DNA of 64,000 bases, from assembly GCF_002850255.1 (NCBI RefSeq), contig NZ_CP022522.1, positions 1,921,125 to 1,985,124 on the forward strand, given 5' to 3'. Each line of letters starts with the position of its first letter. Position 1 is the first letter of the stretch. Positions 9,738-19,112 of the stretch are shown piece by piece. The notes below the pieces were generated by a model. It saw nothing but the letters and a program-made list of their open reading frames with translations, made no database searches and was not told the origin of the DNA. Position numbers and translations under genes: made by a program. This DNA comes from Pseudoalteromonas sp. NC201 (lineage in GTDB: Bacteria > Pseudomonadota > Gammaproteobacteria > Enterobacterales > Alteromonadaceae).

Positions 9738-9789
9738 GGCCTGTTGACCTTTGCTGCAAAAACAAGCTTGAAAGATCAACAGGCCCTAG
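9734..9789. repeat. Near-perfect 19-bp inverted repeat between epimerase and dehydrogenase genes
   Basis: CTAGGGCCTGTTGACCTTT (9734-9752) pairs with AAAGATCAACAGGCCCTAG (9771-9789) with one mismatch around an 18-base loop. The left arm contains the epimerase stop codon. No T run follows, so it is not a standard terminator; it could be a mobile palindromic element or an RNA processing and stability site within the operon. Confidence 0.7.
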
Positions 9790-9821
9790 CCATTAAGATT
9801 GAAAGAAAACAGGAGCTAACA

Positions 9822-11318
9822 ATGAATTTATCAGGAAAGAGCTACATTAACGGTGCGTGGCAAGCCGCACAAACGGCAACAACGTTTTACGCGTTTTGCC
9901 CAGCAACCAATGAGCCGCTGACGCAAGCATTTTTTAACGCTAGTGAAGCACAAGTAGAGGAAGCTGTTAATGCGGCAGAGCAGGCTTTTAAGGCTTATCG
10001 TAAAACGTCGATGACTGCTCGAGCAGAGTTTTTAGAAACCATAGCCCAAGAAATTCTTGCCTTAGGTGATGAGCTAATAACCACAACAATGGCAGAAACT
10101 AACCTGCCAAGGGCAAGACTCGAGGGCGAGCGTGGCCGCACGGTAAACCAATTAAACGCATTTGCTGCAGCGCTGAGAGATAACCTAGCTGAGCTTTGCC
10201 TTGCTAAGGAAGAGCAAGCGGACCCAAATCGCACGCCGCTGCCTAAGCCAAAAACACAGCTTAAGCATATTCCTATTGGCGTTGTTGCGGTGTTTGGTGC
10301 ATCAAACTTCCCTTACGCTTTCTCAACGCTTGGAGGCGATACTGCAGCTGCGTTAGCCGCTGGTTGCCCCGTGGTGTATAAAGGTCACCCAGCACATCCG
10401 GCAACGTGTGAGCTAATGACCAAGGCCATTGCTGCAGCAATAAGCAAATGTGATATGCCAAGCGGGGTGTTTTCAATGCTGCAAGCGAAAGCGTACGATG
10501 TCGCGCATCGGCTGGTTAAAGCTGAGCCTATCAAAGCGGTTGGATTTACGGGCTCCTTTGGCGTCGCAAAAGCATTGCAGGGCACTATAGCGAAGCGCGA
10601 TGAACCTATCCCGCTTTACGGTGAGCTTGGCAGCGTAAACCCGCAAATTGTCTTACCTGAAAAAATACAGTCGCAAGGCGCAGAGCTTGGTGCACAATTT
10701 GTCCAGTCTTTACTTATGGGCAATGGTCAATTTTGTACTAGCCCCGGTATTTGGTTGGTGCCAAGCAATCATTCACAAACATTTATCGAGACAGCTAAGC
10801 AAAATATTAGCGCAGCACCTTCCGATACCTTATTAACCCCTGGCATTTTAAAAGCTTATCAAAACAGCACTGCGGCGCTAAAAGCACACCCTCAAGTAAC
10901 GTTGTTGAGCGCTGGTGAGCAAGCACAGCCGTTTCACGCCAACGCGCACTTGTTTTCAACGGATAGCAAAAGTTTTGTATCTGACGAGAGGCTTAAAGAA
11001 GAAGTCTTTGGGCCAAGTGCTTTAGTGGTGAGCTATGACGACTTAGCGCAGCTTGAGGACTTAATCGCAGACTTAGATGGGCAGCTCACCGCCAGTATTC
11101 ATGGCACTGATTCTGACTTACATCAAGCCGAAGACATCATAGAGGCGTTACAATACCGCGTAGGTCGATTGATTTATGGGCAAATGCCAACGGGCGTTGA
11201 AGTGTGTGCCACCATGAACCATGGCGGGCCGTTCCCGTCATCAACTGATGTACGTTCAACGTCGGTAGGGTTAGAAGCGCTAAAACGATTCGTAAGACCA
11301 ATTTGTATACAAAGTTAA
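9822..11318 (+). CDS. 2-oxoglutarate semialdehyde (2,5-dioxovalerate) dehydrogenase
   Basis: Aldehyde dehydrogenase of 498 residues. The ATG at 9822 is chosen because AGGAG lies 6-7 bases upstream; the frame extends back to 9744 inside the inverted repeat. The catalytic Cys305 is in GNGQFCTSPG and the Glu in YGELGSVNP. The GAxNFPxAFSTxGGDTAAALAAGCPVVYKGH pattern is typical of the ketoglutarate-semialdehyde dehydrogenase branch used in hydroxyproline, arabinose and glucarate breakdown. It would oxidise the semialdehyde made by the DapA-like enzyme to 2-oxoglutarate, feeding the TCA cycle. Last structural gene of the plus-strand operon. Confidence 0.9.
   Translation: MNLSGKSYINGAWQAAQTATTFYAFCPATNEPLTQAFFNASEAQVEEAVNAAEQAFKAYRKTSMTARAEFLETIAQEILALGDELITTTMAETNLPRARLEGERGRTVNQLNAFAAALRDNLAELCLAKEEQADPNRTPLPKPKTQLKHIPIGVVAVFGASNFPYAFSTLGGDTAAALAAGCPVVYKGHPAHPATCELMTKAIAAAISKCDMPSGVFSMLQAKAYDVAHRLVKAEPIKAVGFTGSFGVAKALQGTIAKRDEPIPLYGELGSVNPQIVLPEKIQSQGAELGAQFVQSLLMGNGQFCTSPGIWLVPSNHSQTFIETAKQNISAAPSDTLLTPGILKAYQNSTAALKAHPQVTLLSAGEQAQPFHANAHLFSTDSKSFVSDERLKEEVFGPSALVVSYDDLAQLEDLIADLDGQLTASIHGTDSDLHQAEDIIEALQYRVGRLIYGQMPTGVEVCATMNHGGPFPSSTDVRSTSVGLEALKRFVRPICIQS
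11302..11313. promoter_or_regulatory. Third copy of the TTGTATACAA palindrome, at the 3' end of the dehydrogenase gene
   Basis: TTTGTATACAAA forms a 12-bp perfect palindrome that overlaps the last codons of the dehydrogenase gene, about 145 bases before the GntR start. It shares the 10-bp core with the two promoter operators but has no obvious promoter hexamers around it. It may serve autoregulation or repressor looping, or be chance. Confidence 0.4.
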
Positions 11319-11325
11319 GCAAACC

Positions 11326-11354
11326 AAGCCCATAGCATTGCTATGGGCTTTTTT
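11326..11354 (+). terminator. Rho-independent terminator of the hydroxyproline operon
   Basis: AAGCCCATAGC (11326-11336), loop ATT, GCTATGGGCTT (11340-11350), then a T run. It ends the operon and separates it from the GntR gene. Confidence 0.92.
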
Positions 11355-11457
11355 ATTCAGACATAATTCGCACATCAAACTTATATACTCGACAAACATG
11401 CAATTTGAACTCAGATGCGTTTATAATGAGTTCATAAAACAATAATTACTAAATACT

Positions 11458-12123
11458 ATGGCGATTGTACATAAAACTCGAACTCAATTAGTTGCTGAAG
11501 CAATTCGTGAAAAAATCCTCACAGGCGAAATCAAAGCGGGCGAGCCGCTGAGGCAAGCCGCGCTGGCAGATGAGTTAAATGTAAGTCGTATTCCCGTTAG
11601 AGAAGCACTGCTGCAACTAGAAGCCGAAGGCTTAGTTAACTTCGAAGCGCACAAAGGCGCGACGGTCACACGTTTAAGCGCTGAGCAAATCGACGAAATT
11701 TTTGACCTACGCGCATTGTTGGAAGCCGAGCTTTTATGCCATTCAATCGATAAGTTAACGGCGCGCGACTTGCTAGAAGCTGAAGCCATCTTAGCCGAGC
11801 TTGAAGAAGCAATGGCTGCTGGCGATACACAACTGGCAACTGGCAAGCTTAACGCCGAATTTCACAGCAAACTCTACAGCAAAGCACAGCGCCCACAGAC
11901 TCGTGAGCTGGTGGATGTGTACAGTAAAAATTCCGAGCGTTATGTGCGCATGCATATCCTACTTGCAGGTGGCATTAAAACCGCACCAGATGAACACCGC
12001 CAGCTATTGGAATTGTGCCGCGATAAAAATACCAAAGGGGCATGTGACTTTTTGAAAAAACATATTACTGGCGCAAAAGATGATATCAAAGCATTGCTGC
12101 TTAAGCTTGAAAGCGAGCAGTAG
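11458..12123 (+). CDS. GntR-family (FCD-type) transcriptional regulator
   Basis: 221 residues. The N-terminal winged helix-turn-helix is clear (AEAIREKILTGEIKAGEPLRQAALADELNVSRIPVREALLQLEAEGLV, about residues 13-62), followed by an all-helical FCD effector domain (DEIFDLRALLEAELL, HSKLY, MHILLAG, EHRQLLELC). It follows the hydroxyproline operon directly and is the natural candidate to bind the TATTGTATACAATA palindromes upstream of the operon and of the TonB receptor. The ligand is probably a pathway intermediate, but that is inference. Confidence 0.88.
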   Translation: MAIVHKTRTQLVAEAIREKILTGEIKAGEPLRQAALADELNVSRIPVREALLQLEAEGLVNFEAHKGATVTRLSAEQIDEIFDLRALLEAELLCHSIDKLTARDLLEAEAILAELEEAMAAGDTQLATGKLNAEFHSKLYSKAQRPQTRELVDVYSKNSERYVRMHILLAGGIKTAPDEHRQLLELCRDKNTKGACDFLKKHITGAKDDIKALLLKLESEQ

Positions 12124-12242
12124 GTGTCGCTGAGCAATGTTGTTTTAAGAGCAATTAGTTCTTTTAGTTATAGGATATACCAGCTAGTTAACATGATTCT
12201 ATTGAACTCTTTTAAATAATATTTGAGCTGAATCAGGAAAAA

Positions 12243-12285
12243 TTCAAAGAATAAGCCAAGAATTACTTTTGGCTTATTCTTTGAA
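12243..12285 (-). terminator. Strong hairpin terminator of the secreted-protein gene
   Basis: A 17-bp perfect stem: TTCAAAGAATAAGCCAA (12243-12259) pairs with 12269-12285. On the minus strand it is followed by a T run, so it most likely ends the gene at 12327-13208. It may also stop transcription from the GntR gene. Confidence 0.8.
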
Positions 12286-12326
12286 ATAAATTTGCACTTT
12301 TACATTCAAATAATTCTATTATTGAT

Positions 12327-13208
12327 TCATTTATCGAAAGAGAGTCCCCACATTAGTACGCGACCACCATTGAAGTGGTCAGACGTTCCTGTTGCAGATA
12401 TTCTCACTTTGCTAGTTTTTACTTGGTCGGGAAGAGCGAAAATCTGTTTTTGCCAATACCTACTCTGTGTTATTGGTGAAAAGTTGAAACTTGCGACAGT
12501 AACCCATTGCTCTTCTGACCAGATATCAAAATTAAAAGTCGTCAATCGTGTACCTTGTCCGTTGTTGAAAGATCCAAGTCTGAAGTTCTGCAATTGAAAC
12601 TCTTTATTAAAGGTCAGTTCAAAGGACATCGGTATTGGAAGTCCACCAGAGTCTGATTGCACATATATACCTTTTTTATACTCTACCTGCTCGAAGGCCA
12701 AAGGATCTGTGCCGTATCTATTTCTCAAAAAATCTTCGTTAATTGGATTGTACGTATCATATGTACCACCTGAGAAAATTGGATCAGCAACAAATTGTAT
12801 AACATCTGAATATGTAGGAAGTTCGGTATTAGTTTGTGTAGCTATGAGGTTAAAGTCTCCACGCTCTCCATTCTCACCAAACCAGACTCCGCTCCAATTA
12901 TTGTTTTTTATACTACCACTGAACCATTTTAACTCACCAGTATCATCCATTTTGAAGAAAAATCTACGTTCACTACCTGAACCTGAATGTAAGTCATTCA
13001 ACTGCTCCACAGTTCCGCTTATAACGCTGTCAATACCCGCAGTTCCATAGATAATTTCACCTCGTTGGCGTAAATCTATATCTTTGTATTCTCCCTGTTT
13101 TATTGTGCCATCTAAATGATGATCTAGTGTTATTTTGTACTCATCTGCAGTTGCTATAAGGCAAGTCACTGATAACCCAATCGCTGAGAACAGAGGTAAG
13201 AATTTCAT
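12327..13208 (-). CDS. Secreted protein of unknown function, possible discoidin-like C-terminus
   Basis: 293 residues with a clear signal peptide (MKFLPLFSAIGLSVTCLIATA, cleavage near 21). No confident family is recognised. The mature protein is rich in Gly, Asn, Phe and Thr, looks all-beta, and has few Cys. The C-terminal part (FELTFNKEFQLQNFRLGSFNN, then WVTVASFNF, ending KVRISATGTSDHFNGGRVLMWGLSF) resembles F5/8 type C/discoidin-like sugar-binding folds, but this is a weak pattern call. Monocistronic, ending at a strong hairpin. Its composition looks more AT-rich than that of its neighbours by eye. Confidence 0.7.
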   Translation of the reverse strand: MKFLPLFSAIGLSVTCLIATADEYKITLDHHLDGTIKQGEYKDIDLRQRGEIIYGTAGIDSVISGTVEQLNDLHSGSGSERRFFFKMDDTGELKWFSGSIKNNNWSGVWFGENGERGDFNLIATQTNTELPTYSDVIQFVADPIFSGGTYDTYNPINEDFLRNRYGTDPLAFEQVEYKKGIYVQSDSGGLPIPMSFELTFNKEFQLQNFRLGSFNNGQGTRLTTFNFDIWSEEQWVTVASFNFSPITQSRYWQKQIFALPDQVKTSKVRISATGTSDHFNGGRVLMWGLSFDK

Positions 13209-13599
13209 TGTGTATTTCCTTGTATCTATCTATGATATTTTTGATTGTAATAATAGAAAAATTTAGCTCACGATATTAAATCATAACTATTTAAAAAATA
13301 TAAATATATTTTCCATTTTGTTAGATGATATGCAACTGACACAACAGCTTTTTGCTTTAAACAGCAAGGTAAAATAACACTTAGCTGATAGGCGATCCAA
13401 AGGGGAGTTTTTTAACTACAAAAGTAAGCTGCATATGCAACCATACACCTACTAAGTTACAGCATGCCTTATCCAAACATAATCGTATCTAACGCCCCCA
13501 ACCTTGATCTATATCATCCTCGCAAGACTAAAGTCTCATCAAAACTTGGCGATTTTTTATCTATCTTTACTAAGTTCCAGCGAAACTGAGTAACTTATT
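13209..13599. other. Intergenic region between divergent genes
   Basis: About 390 AT-rich bases between the minus-strand secreted-protein gene and prpE. It must hold the promoters of both. I see no repeat, RNA gene or convincing operator. Confidence 0.5.
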
Positions 13600-15501
13600 A
13601 TGACAACAACAACCTATCAACAGGCGTACCACACATTTACCCAAGACCCAGAGGCGTTTTGGCTTAAAGAAGCGACACGGCTTGATTGGCACACGCCACC
13701 AAAAATCGGACATAGCCAAGACCAAGAGGGGTTGAGTCATTGGTTTAGCGATGGTTTGATGAATACCAGTTATGTGGCACTCGACCATCATGTACACCAA
13801 GGGAGAGGGGAGCAAACAGCACTAATTTATGACTCGCCGGTGACGAATACCAAACGCAAAATTAGCTATCGCGAGTTGCTCTCTCAAGTGAGCCATTTTG
13901 CGGCAGGCTTAAATCAGCTTGGTGTAAGCGTAGGGGATAGAGTCGTAATTTATATGCCCATGGTGCCTGAGGCGGTCGTTGCTATGCTTGCTTGCGCGCG
14001 CGTGGGTGCTATTCATTCCGTGGTGTTTGGCGGTTTTGCACCTCATGAGCTTGCGGTGAGAATAGATGATGCTAAACCAAAGCTAGTGATCAGTGCTTCT
14101 TGCGGAATTGAAATAGGCCGCACTATTGAATACAAGCCTATGCTGGATGAGGCTTTGTCGCTGGCAAAGCATCAAGTTGAACATTGCGTTGTGTTACAGC
14201 GTGAAGCATACCAAGCGCAGATGTCATCGCCAAGAGACTTAGACTGGGCGGTGGTGGCAAACACGCCAGAATCCTTTGATGCCGTGCCGCTACCAAGCAC
14301 GCATCCGCTTTATATTTTGTATACCTCTGGCACCACAGGTACACCCAAAGGAGTAGTACGAGAGCAGGGCGGTCATGCTGTGGCATTAAACTACAGTATG
14401 AAAACCGTTTACGGCATGGCGCCCGGCGAAGTATTTTGGGCAGCATCTGACATTGGTTGGGTTGTGGGCCATTCTTATATTGTTTATGGCCCACTGATTT
14501 ATGGTTGCACTAGCGTATTATACGAAGGTAAACCGATTAAAACCCCAGATGCAGGGGCGTTTTGGCGAGTGGTAGAAGAATACCAAGTGGCTGCACTTTT
14601 TAGTGCACCTACGGCATTTCGTGCCATTAAAAAAGAAGATCCGAGCGCTGCGCTCTTGGCTAACTACAACACAAGCAGTCTAAAAGCGCTATTTTTAGCT
14701 GGTGAACGACTTGACCCTGCTACCTACGATTGGCTACAGTCCACCACAAAGCTGCCGGTAATTGACCACTGGTGGCAAACCGAAACGGGTTGGGCAATTG
14801 CATCTAACCCAGTTGGAATTGAATTGATGCCAACAAAGGCGGGCAGTGCCACTGTTCCCACACCGGGCTATCAAGTCGAGATCCTTGATGTGGACGGCAG
14901 TCCTTGCGAGGCCAATCAACAAGGTGTTGTTGCGGTGAAATTACCACTCCCTCCCGGTTGTTTAACCACTATTTGGAATAACACGGCGCGCTTTAAAGGC
15001 AGTTACTTATCACAATACCCCGGCTATTACCTCTCTGGCGATGGCGGGTATTTTGATGAAGACGGCTACCTGTTTATTATGGGCCGCACCGATGACGTAA
15101 TAAACGTAGCCGGGCATAGACTGTCAACCGGTGAAATGGAAGAGATCGTCGCAGGCCACAATGCAATTGCAGAATGCGCCGTGTTTGCCGGTAAAGACGA
15201 GCTAAAAGGCCAAGTGCCTATTGCCATGGTGGTACTGAAAGATGGCGTAAACACCACAGAAACGGCCATTGCAGAGGAAATAAGAAGCCTGATCCGCGAA
15301 AAAATCGGTGCGATTGCCTGTCTTAAAACCATTAAAGTGGTTGAGCGCTTACCCAAAACCCGTTCAGGTAAAATACTCAGAAAGAACCTACGCCAGCTGG
15401 TGGACGGTGAAGACATCATCGTGCCATCTACCATTGACGACCCCGCCATTATTGAAGAGTTACAGCTAATGTGGAATACATGCCAACACCATAAGAGATA
15501 A
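13600..15501 (+). CDS. prpE: Propionyl-CoA synthetase
   Basis: 633 residues of the AMP-forming acyl-CoA synthetase family. Visible motifs: YTSGTTGTPKGVVR (phosphate loop), DHWWQTETGWAI, the GRTDDVINVAGHRLSTGEMEE hinge and the C-terminal KTRSGKILRK with the regulatory Lys591. The WWQTETGW context and overall length fit PrpE (propionate to propionyl-CoA) better than acetyl-CoA synthetase, though acetate may also be used. It stands alone here, not in a prpBCD operon. The start has no strong ribosome-binding site. Confidence 0.88.
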   Translation: MTTTTYQQAYHTFTQDPEAFWLKEATRLDWHTPPKIGHSQDQEGLSHWFSDGLMNTSYVALDHHVHQGRGEQTALIYDSPVTNTKRKISYRELLSQVSHFAAGLNQLGVSVGDRVVIYMPMVPEAVVAMLACARVGAIHSVVFGGFAPHELAVRIDDAKPKLVISASCGIEIGRTIEYKPMLDEALSLAKHQVEHCVVLQREAYQAQMSSPRDLDWAVVANTPESFDAVPLPSTHPLYILYTSGTTGTPKGVVREQGGHAVALNYSMKTVYGMAPGEVFWAASDIGWVVGHSYIVYGPLIYGCTSVLYEGKPIKTPDAGAFWRVVEEYQVAALFSAPTAFRAIKKEDPSAALLANYNTSSLKALFLAGERLDPATYDWLQSTTKLPVIDHWWQTETGWAIASNPVGIELMPTKAGSATVPTPGYQVEILDVDGSPCEANQQGVVAVKLPLPPGCLTTIWNNTARFKGSYLSQYPGYYLSGDGGYFDEDGYLFIMGRTDDVINVAGHRLSTGEMEEIVAGHNAIAECAVFAGKDELKGQVPIAMVVLKDGVNTTETAIAEEIRSLIREKIGAIACLKTIKVVERLPKTRSGKILRKNLRQLVDGEDIIVPSTIDDPAIIEELQLMWNTCQHHKR

Positions 15502-15507
15502 GAGAAT

Positions 15508-15915
15508 TATACCAATTGGCCTTAATACTTGCTCAATTTGAAGAAGCAAACCTGACGCTAACGGTGTTAAAGCTTTCTTATTTAGAACACTAAATAACCT
15601 GAGCTTCGGATAATTAATGCCTTTCTAGCAGCCTGTTTTAGCGCTAACTGCGTTGAATACACTTCCAATAGCCCAGCTATTGGGCCGTAAATTTGCCTTG
15701 CCTACAAGGATGTAGGTACCAGTGCGGTAGCAGAACGCGAGATCGGAGTTATCCCCAAAACTCTCTGGCTAGGTAAGAAGATAGTTTAAGGTGATTAAAA
15801 AACAGTGAGTCAGTTCATTCCTTATCCAAACCTCAGGTTAAATAGGATTTTTTCCTGATTATCGACAAGATTTTTTCGCCTCAAAATAGGTAGCTTAATT
15901 AAGCGAATTGGTATT
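15508..15915. mobile_element. Family-2 intergenic element (TATACCAATTG ends), interrupted by a nested MITE
   Basis: Inverted ends TATACCAATTG (15508-15518) and AATTGGTAT (about 15906-15914) bound an AT-rich element. Without the nested insertion at 15597-15839 and its 4-bp duplication it would be about 161 bp. A second, uninterrupted copy of about 165 bp lies in the opposite orientation at 56897-57061 and shares clear internal blocks with it. There is no coding capacity, so it must depend on a transposase supplied elsewhere. Confidence 0.72.
15597..15839 (+). mobile_element. Family-1 MITE, copy 1 (243 bp)
   Basis: Inverted ends AACCTGAG (15597-15604) and CTCAGGTT (15832-15839), flanked by a direct 4-bp duplication AAAT (15593-15596 and 15840-15843). 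It is nested in the family-2 element. A second copy in inverted orientation lies at 21074-21268; the two match closely over most of their length, but copy 1 carries about 48 extra bases in the middle (around 15704-15751). No open reading frame: a non-autonomous element. Confidence 0.85.
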
Positions 15916-16074
15916 AATGCAATATAAACTCTTCATTTCTTAGAGGGGTTATTTCAACACAAGCAGAACGAATATTTTGCCAATGCAAATTATATTAGTA
16001 AGCCGCACTGCTGTTTATCGACGAAGTCAGCATTTCATATTAGCGCCAAGCGGTGCGGGCTATTACGGCATTAA

Positions 16075-17544
16075 CTACAAACTTTGAGCGTAATGATAAA
16101 GCGCTTTTAAGATCTGCATATTGTGCTCATTACCTTCATTCTCTGCGACTAAATTTTCAAGCTCTAGCATAAAATCTTCGGCTGAAATTGAAGGGTTATC
16201 TTCATTATGCATCAACTTGTTTTGGCAGTATTTACGCCATTTATCAAGCTCTACAGGTGAGAGCGACTGCGGCCAGTTTCTTGCTCGATAGCGAAACAGC
16301 AACGTGTTAAATTTACTGTCTTCAAAATCCAGTTCAATGGTTGCCAACTCTTCAGGCGATGCATTGCGAATGATTGCAAATTTGGCTTTATCGGCCTTAC
16401 TGGTGAAACCGTTGTAGAGTTGATAATCCGGATTGCTTGGTTTATCGAATCCCTTTTCATCGCTAAAGACTTCTGCAACCTTATCCCTTAGCTCTGGACG
16501 TGCTTTAAGGTACTTTAAGTTTTCAAGGCATTGCTCGCGGTCAATTCCAAGCCTCGCTGCGTTTTCGGGCAAGAGGGTTTTAGCGGGCGCAACCAACGGG
16601 CATTTATTGATATGTACTAGTTTTAATCCAACTGGTAACTCATCATCACCCAATTCGCTGCGTTTTGTATAAAGCCGTTGTTTGAGCGCCTCAACGTCAA
16701 GGTCATTCAATACCTCTGGCGACTGTGTTAAGTCAAAGCAGATCACGGCATTGCTATTGACCGGGTGAAAACTCATCGGCGCAATCCAAGTGGTGCAACC
16801 TTGTTGTGCCGGAAACATAGAAGAAACGTGCACCAAAGGCTGCATATTGAAAACGTCGATTAGGCTCGATACCGCTTTTTTATGTCTGTGATTAAAGTAG
16901 AACTCATACAGTTTTGGCTGTTTGGTTTTAATCAGTTTAGCCAGCGCGATCGTTGCGGTAACATCACTCAATGCATCGTGCGCGGCGCCGTGCTCAATGC
17001 CATTGGCGACGGTTAAGTGTTCCAGTTTAAAACTCGGATTGCCATCTTCTCTGGTTGGCCATTCTATTCCTTCTGGGCGAAGCGCATAACAGGCTCTTAC
17101 CAGATCTATGATGTCCCAACGGCTATTGCCATTTTGCCATTCACGCTCATAGGGGTCATAAAAGTTACGATAAAGGCTATAACGGGTTAGCTCATCGTCA
17201 AACCGAATACTGTTATATCCAGCAACGCAGGTTTGTGGCTTTGCAAATTCAGTGTGGATCCTTGCCATAAACTCAGCCTCGGTCAGGCCTTTTTTTAGTG
17301 CTAACTGTGGTGTGATCCCAGTGACCAAACAGGCTTGAGGATGCGGGAGATAGTCAGGTGCTGGTTGACAATACTCAATCAGTGGCTCACCAATAATATT
17401 GAGGTCCAGATCCGTTCTGATCCCAGCAAATTGGCTTGGCCTGTCTTTTTGCGGCGTCGCACCCCAACTCTCGTAGTCGTGCCAGAAAATAGTTGGGATG
17501 TTCTGGGCATTATTCGGTGTATCTGATTGGTTTGTATTTGTCAT
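16075..17544 (-). CDS. sbcB: Exodeoxyribonuclease I
   Basis: 489 residues, about the length of E. coli ExoI. 3'-5' single-strand DNA exonuclease of the DEDDh family, acting in mismatch repair and recombination. Visible are the first exonuclease motif in IFWHDYESWGATPQKDRPSQFAGIRTD (Asp, Glu), the YNSIRFDDELTRYSLYRNFYDPY block, and AHDALSDVTATIALA with the last acidic residue. The C-terminal half has the ExoI-specific FRYRARNWPQSLS and YCQNKL regions. It is transcribed away from the MITE region. Confidence 0.95.
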   Translation of the reverse strand: MTNTNQSDTPNNAQNIPTIFWHDYESWGATPQKDRPSQFAGIRTDLDLNIIGEPLIEYCQPAPDYLPHPQACLVTGITPQLALKKGLTEAEFMARIHTEFAKPQTCVAGYNSIRFDDELTRYSLYRNFYDPYEREWQNGNSRWDIIDLVRACYALRPEGIEWPTREDGNPSFKLEHLTVANGIEHGAAHDALSDVTATIALAKLIKTKQPKLYEFYFNHRHKKAVSSLIDVFNMQPLVHVSSMFPAQQGCTTWIAPMSFHPVNSNAVICFDLTQSPEVLNDLDVEALKQRLYTKRSELGDDELPVGLKLVHINKCPLVAPAKTLLPENAARLGIDREQCLENLKYLKARPELRDKVAEVFSDEKGFDKPSNPDYQLYNGFTSKADKAKFAIIRNASPEELATIELDFEDSKFNTLLFRYRARNWPQSLSPVELDKWRKYCQNKLMHNEDNPSISAEDFMLELENLVAENEGNEHNMQILKALYHYAQSL

Positions 17545-17590
17545 AAAGTCAAAAAGTTATTCTACTGTTTTTGTTTGTTTTGGTTAATTA

Positions 17591-17637
17591 TATTTGTCGT
17601 GATGGTATGACAACTGTGTATATCATCACGACAAATA
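17591..17637. repeat. 14-bp inverted repeat upstream of sbcB
   Basis: TATTTGTCGTGATG (17591-17604) is exactly complementary to CATCACGACAAATA (17624-17637), 47 bases before the sbcB start and downstream of the MFS gene. It may be a factor-independent RNA 3' end for the MFS transcript or a regulatory site for sbcB. No T run. Confidence 0.55.
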
Positions 17638-17802
17638 TGATTAACGATAGGCAAGCATTATCGCATAGAGGTGCGCTTAGAGTAAGGCATAACCATGGCG
17701 GATTGTCTTATTAAAACAAATCAGAGCGGTAATTGAGGAAGCTACGTCACTTATTGACAATCAAACTGCCCAATTACCTATTGTTCAATCACTAAATCGC
17801 GA

Positions 17803-19011
17803 TTAAAAGCGCTTTCTTTGAAAGTTTCTCCACATAGCAACTGTTATAACTATTAATAGAGCTGAAACTACAATCAAGACATTAAAATTAAGTGTGTGGT
17901 TTTCGCGGGGCGTGACTAGCAAACTTGCAATAGTGCCGCCAGAGGCTATCGCAAAGTGCTGTATCGCATTTTGCAGACTGATAAAGGTACTGCGCTCTTC
18001 TGCGTGAAGTGAGGTTATAAGTTCTGTCACTAAGATCATAGAGCGGGTAGCGCTAGCAATCACAAACAGGGTAAAAAGTCCGGCTGCAAAAATAACTGAA
18101 CTTATCGTAAAACCAAACAAGGCTGCCAATATCATCAAGCCACTAAGAAAGTAAATTAAGTATGAGGTTGTGTGATTGTTTAGCTTACTTCGAGCGTATA
18201 GCTGAACCGCAACAAACGAACACACACCACTAAACAAATAGCTCGCGCTTAGCATCGAGCTTGAGATGTTTAAGTTGGTAATTAGCATCACCGGAAATTG
18301 AGTTGAAATTGCAAATGTACTTAGCACCACAAAAAATGCGATGAATAGCGCGTATTTAAGGGTTTTGGTCGGGTTAAATGTGTTGCTTGGCATTGGGTTG
18401 CTATCGCTGCTTTGCGAAGCTTGCTTTATGTTTGAGAGAAATATAAATGTAAATAATAGCACTGTAATGGCTAAGCCACTTCCCAGTATCATGAACCCCA
18501 ACTGCCAGCCTTGATTTGCTGTGATAAATAATAGCGCAGGGATCCCAATTGCCAAGGCGAGTGGAAAAGCACTCAACAGTATCGCGGTGTCTTTTTTCTT
18601 GTCGTTTTCATGGCTTAGCTGAATCACCAAGTTGAGATTGAGTACTACCAGTGCGCCGCCACCAATACCAGTCAATGCACGTACGAAAAGCAGGGTATAA
18701 AAACTCTCGAGTGCTGAAGTAAGCAAGGTTAACAATGTGGTTGCTGACAGAAAAATAAAGACTTTGTATTTCTCCTTTGAAAGGTTGCCTGTACCGCGCA
18801 CACATAAACAAGTGAAAGCAGCGGCAATTGCATAAGCTGAAACGAGTAGTCCCGAATTTGATGGGTTGGTACCTGAGCTTAGCGCCATATCCGCGCTAAA
18901 GGGTACAATGATTAATGCATCGAACGCGACTAAAAAGTGGATGACAAAACATAACCCAAATTTTGCTTTTGGGCTTGCTAAGGTGGTCATTGAAGCTGAA
19001 AACATAGACAT
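17803..19011 (-). CDS. MFS transporter
   Basis: 402 residues with about 12 hydrophobic segments spread over the whole length, and a short basic loop after TM2-3 (RGTGNLSKEKYKVF) in the position of the family signature. The N-terminus (KAKFGLCFVIHFLVAFDALIIVPF) and the layout fit the drug/proton antiporter type of the major facilitator superfamily. It is divergent from a LysR gene 101 bases away, a common regulator-efflux pairing. The substrate cannot be told. Confidence 0.82.
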   Translation of the reverse strand: MSMFSASMTTLASPKAKFGLCFVIHFLVAFDALIIVPFSADMALSSGTNPSNSGLLVSAYAIAAAFTCLCVRGTGNLSKEKYKVFIFLSATTLLTLLTSALESFYTLLFVRALTGIGGGALVVLNLNLVIQLSHENDKKKDTAILLSAFPLALAIGIPALLFITANQGWQLGFMILGSGLAITVLLFTFIFLSNIKQASQSSDSNPMPSNTFNPTKTLKYALFIAFFVVLSTFAISTQFPVMLITNLNISSSMLSASYLFSGVCSFVAVQLYARSKLNNHTTSYLIYFLSGLMILAALFGFTISSVIFAAGLFTLFVIASATRSMILVTELITSLHAEERSTFISLQNAIQHFAIASGGTIASLLVTPRENHTLNFNVLIVVSALLIVITVAMWRNFQRKRF

Positions 19012-19112
19012 CCTTAATTGATATAAACAAAGAAGCCTTGATTGTATTAGCCTTAATTAGGTAATAAAGTGTCTATTATTGAATTGATAAACCCATATGT
19101 TGGGCTAATAAA

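Noticed and set aside
17689..17804. Open frame reading like a helical peptide (VLLKQIRAVIEEATSLIDNQTA) between the MFS gene and sbcB
   Set aside because: No ATG, GTG or TTG start, preceded by a stop, and too short to judge. Possible remnant, not supported as a gene.
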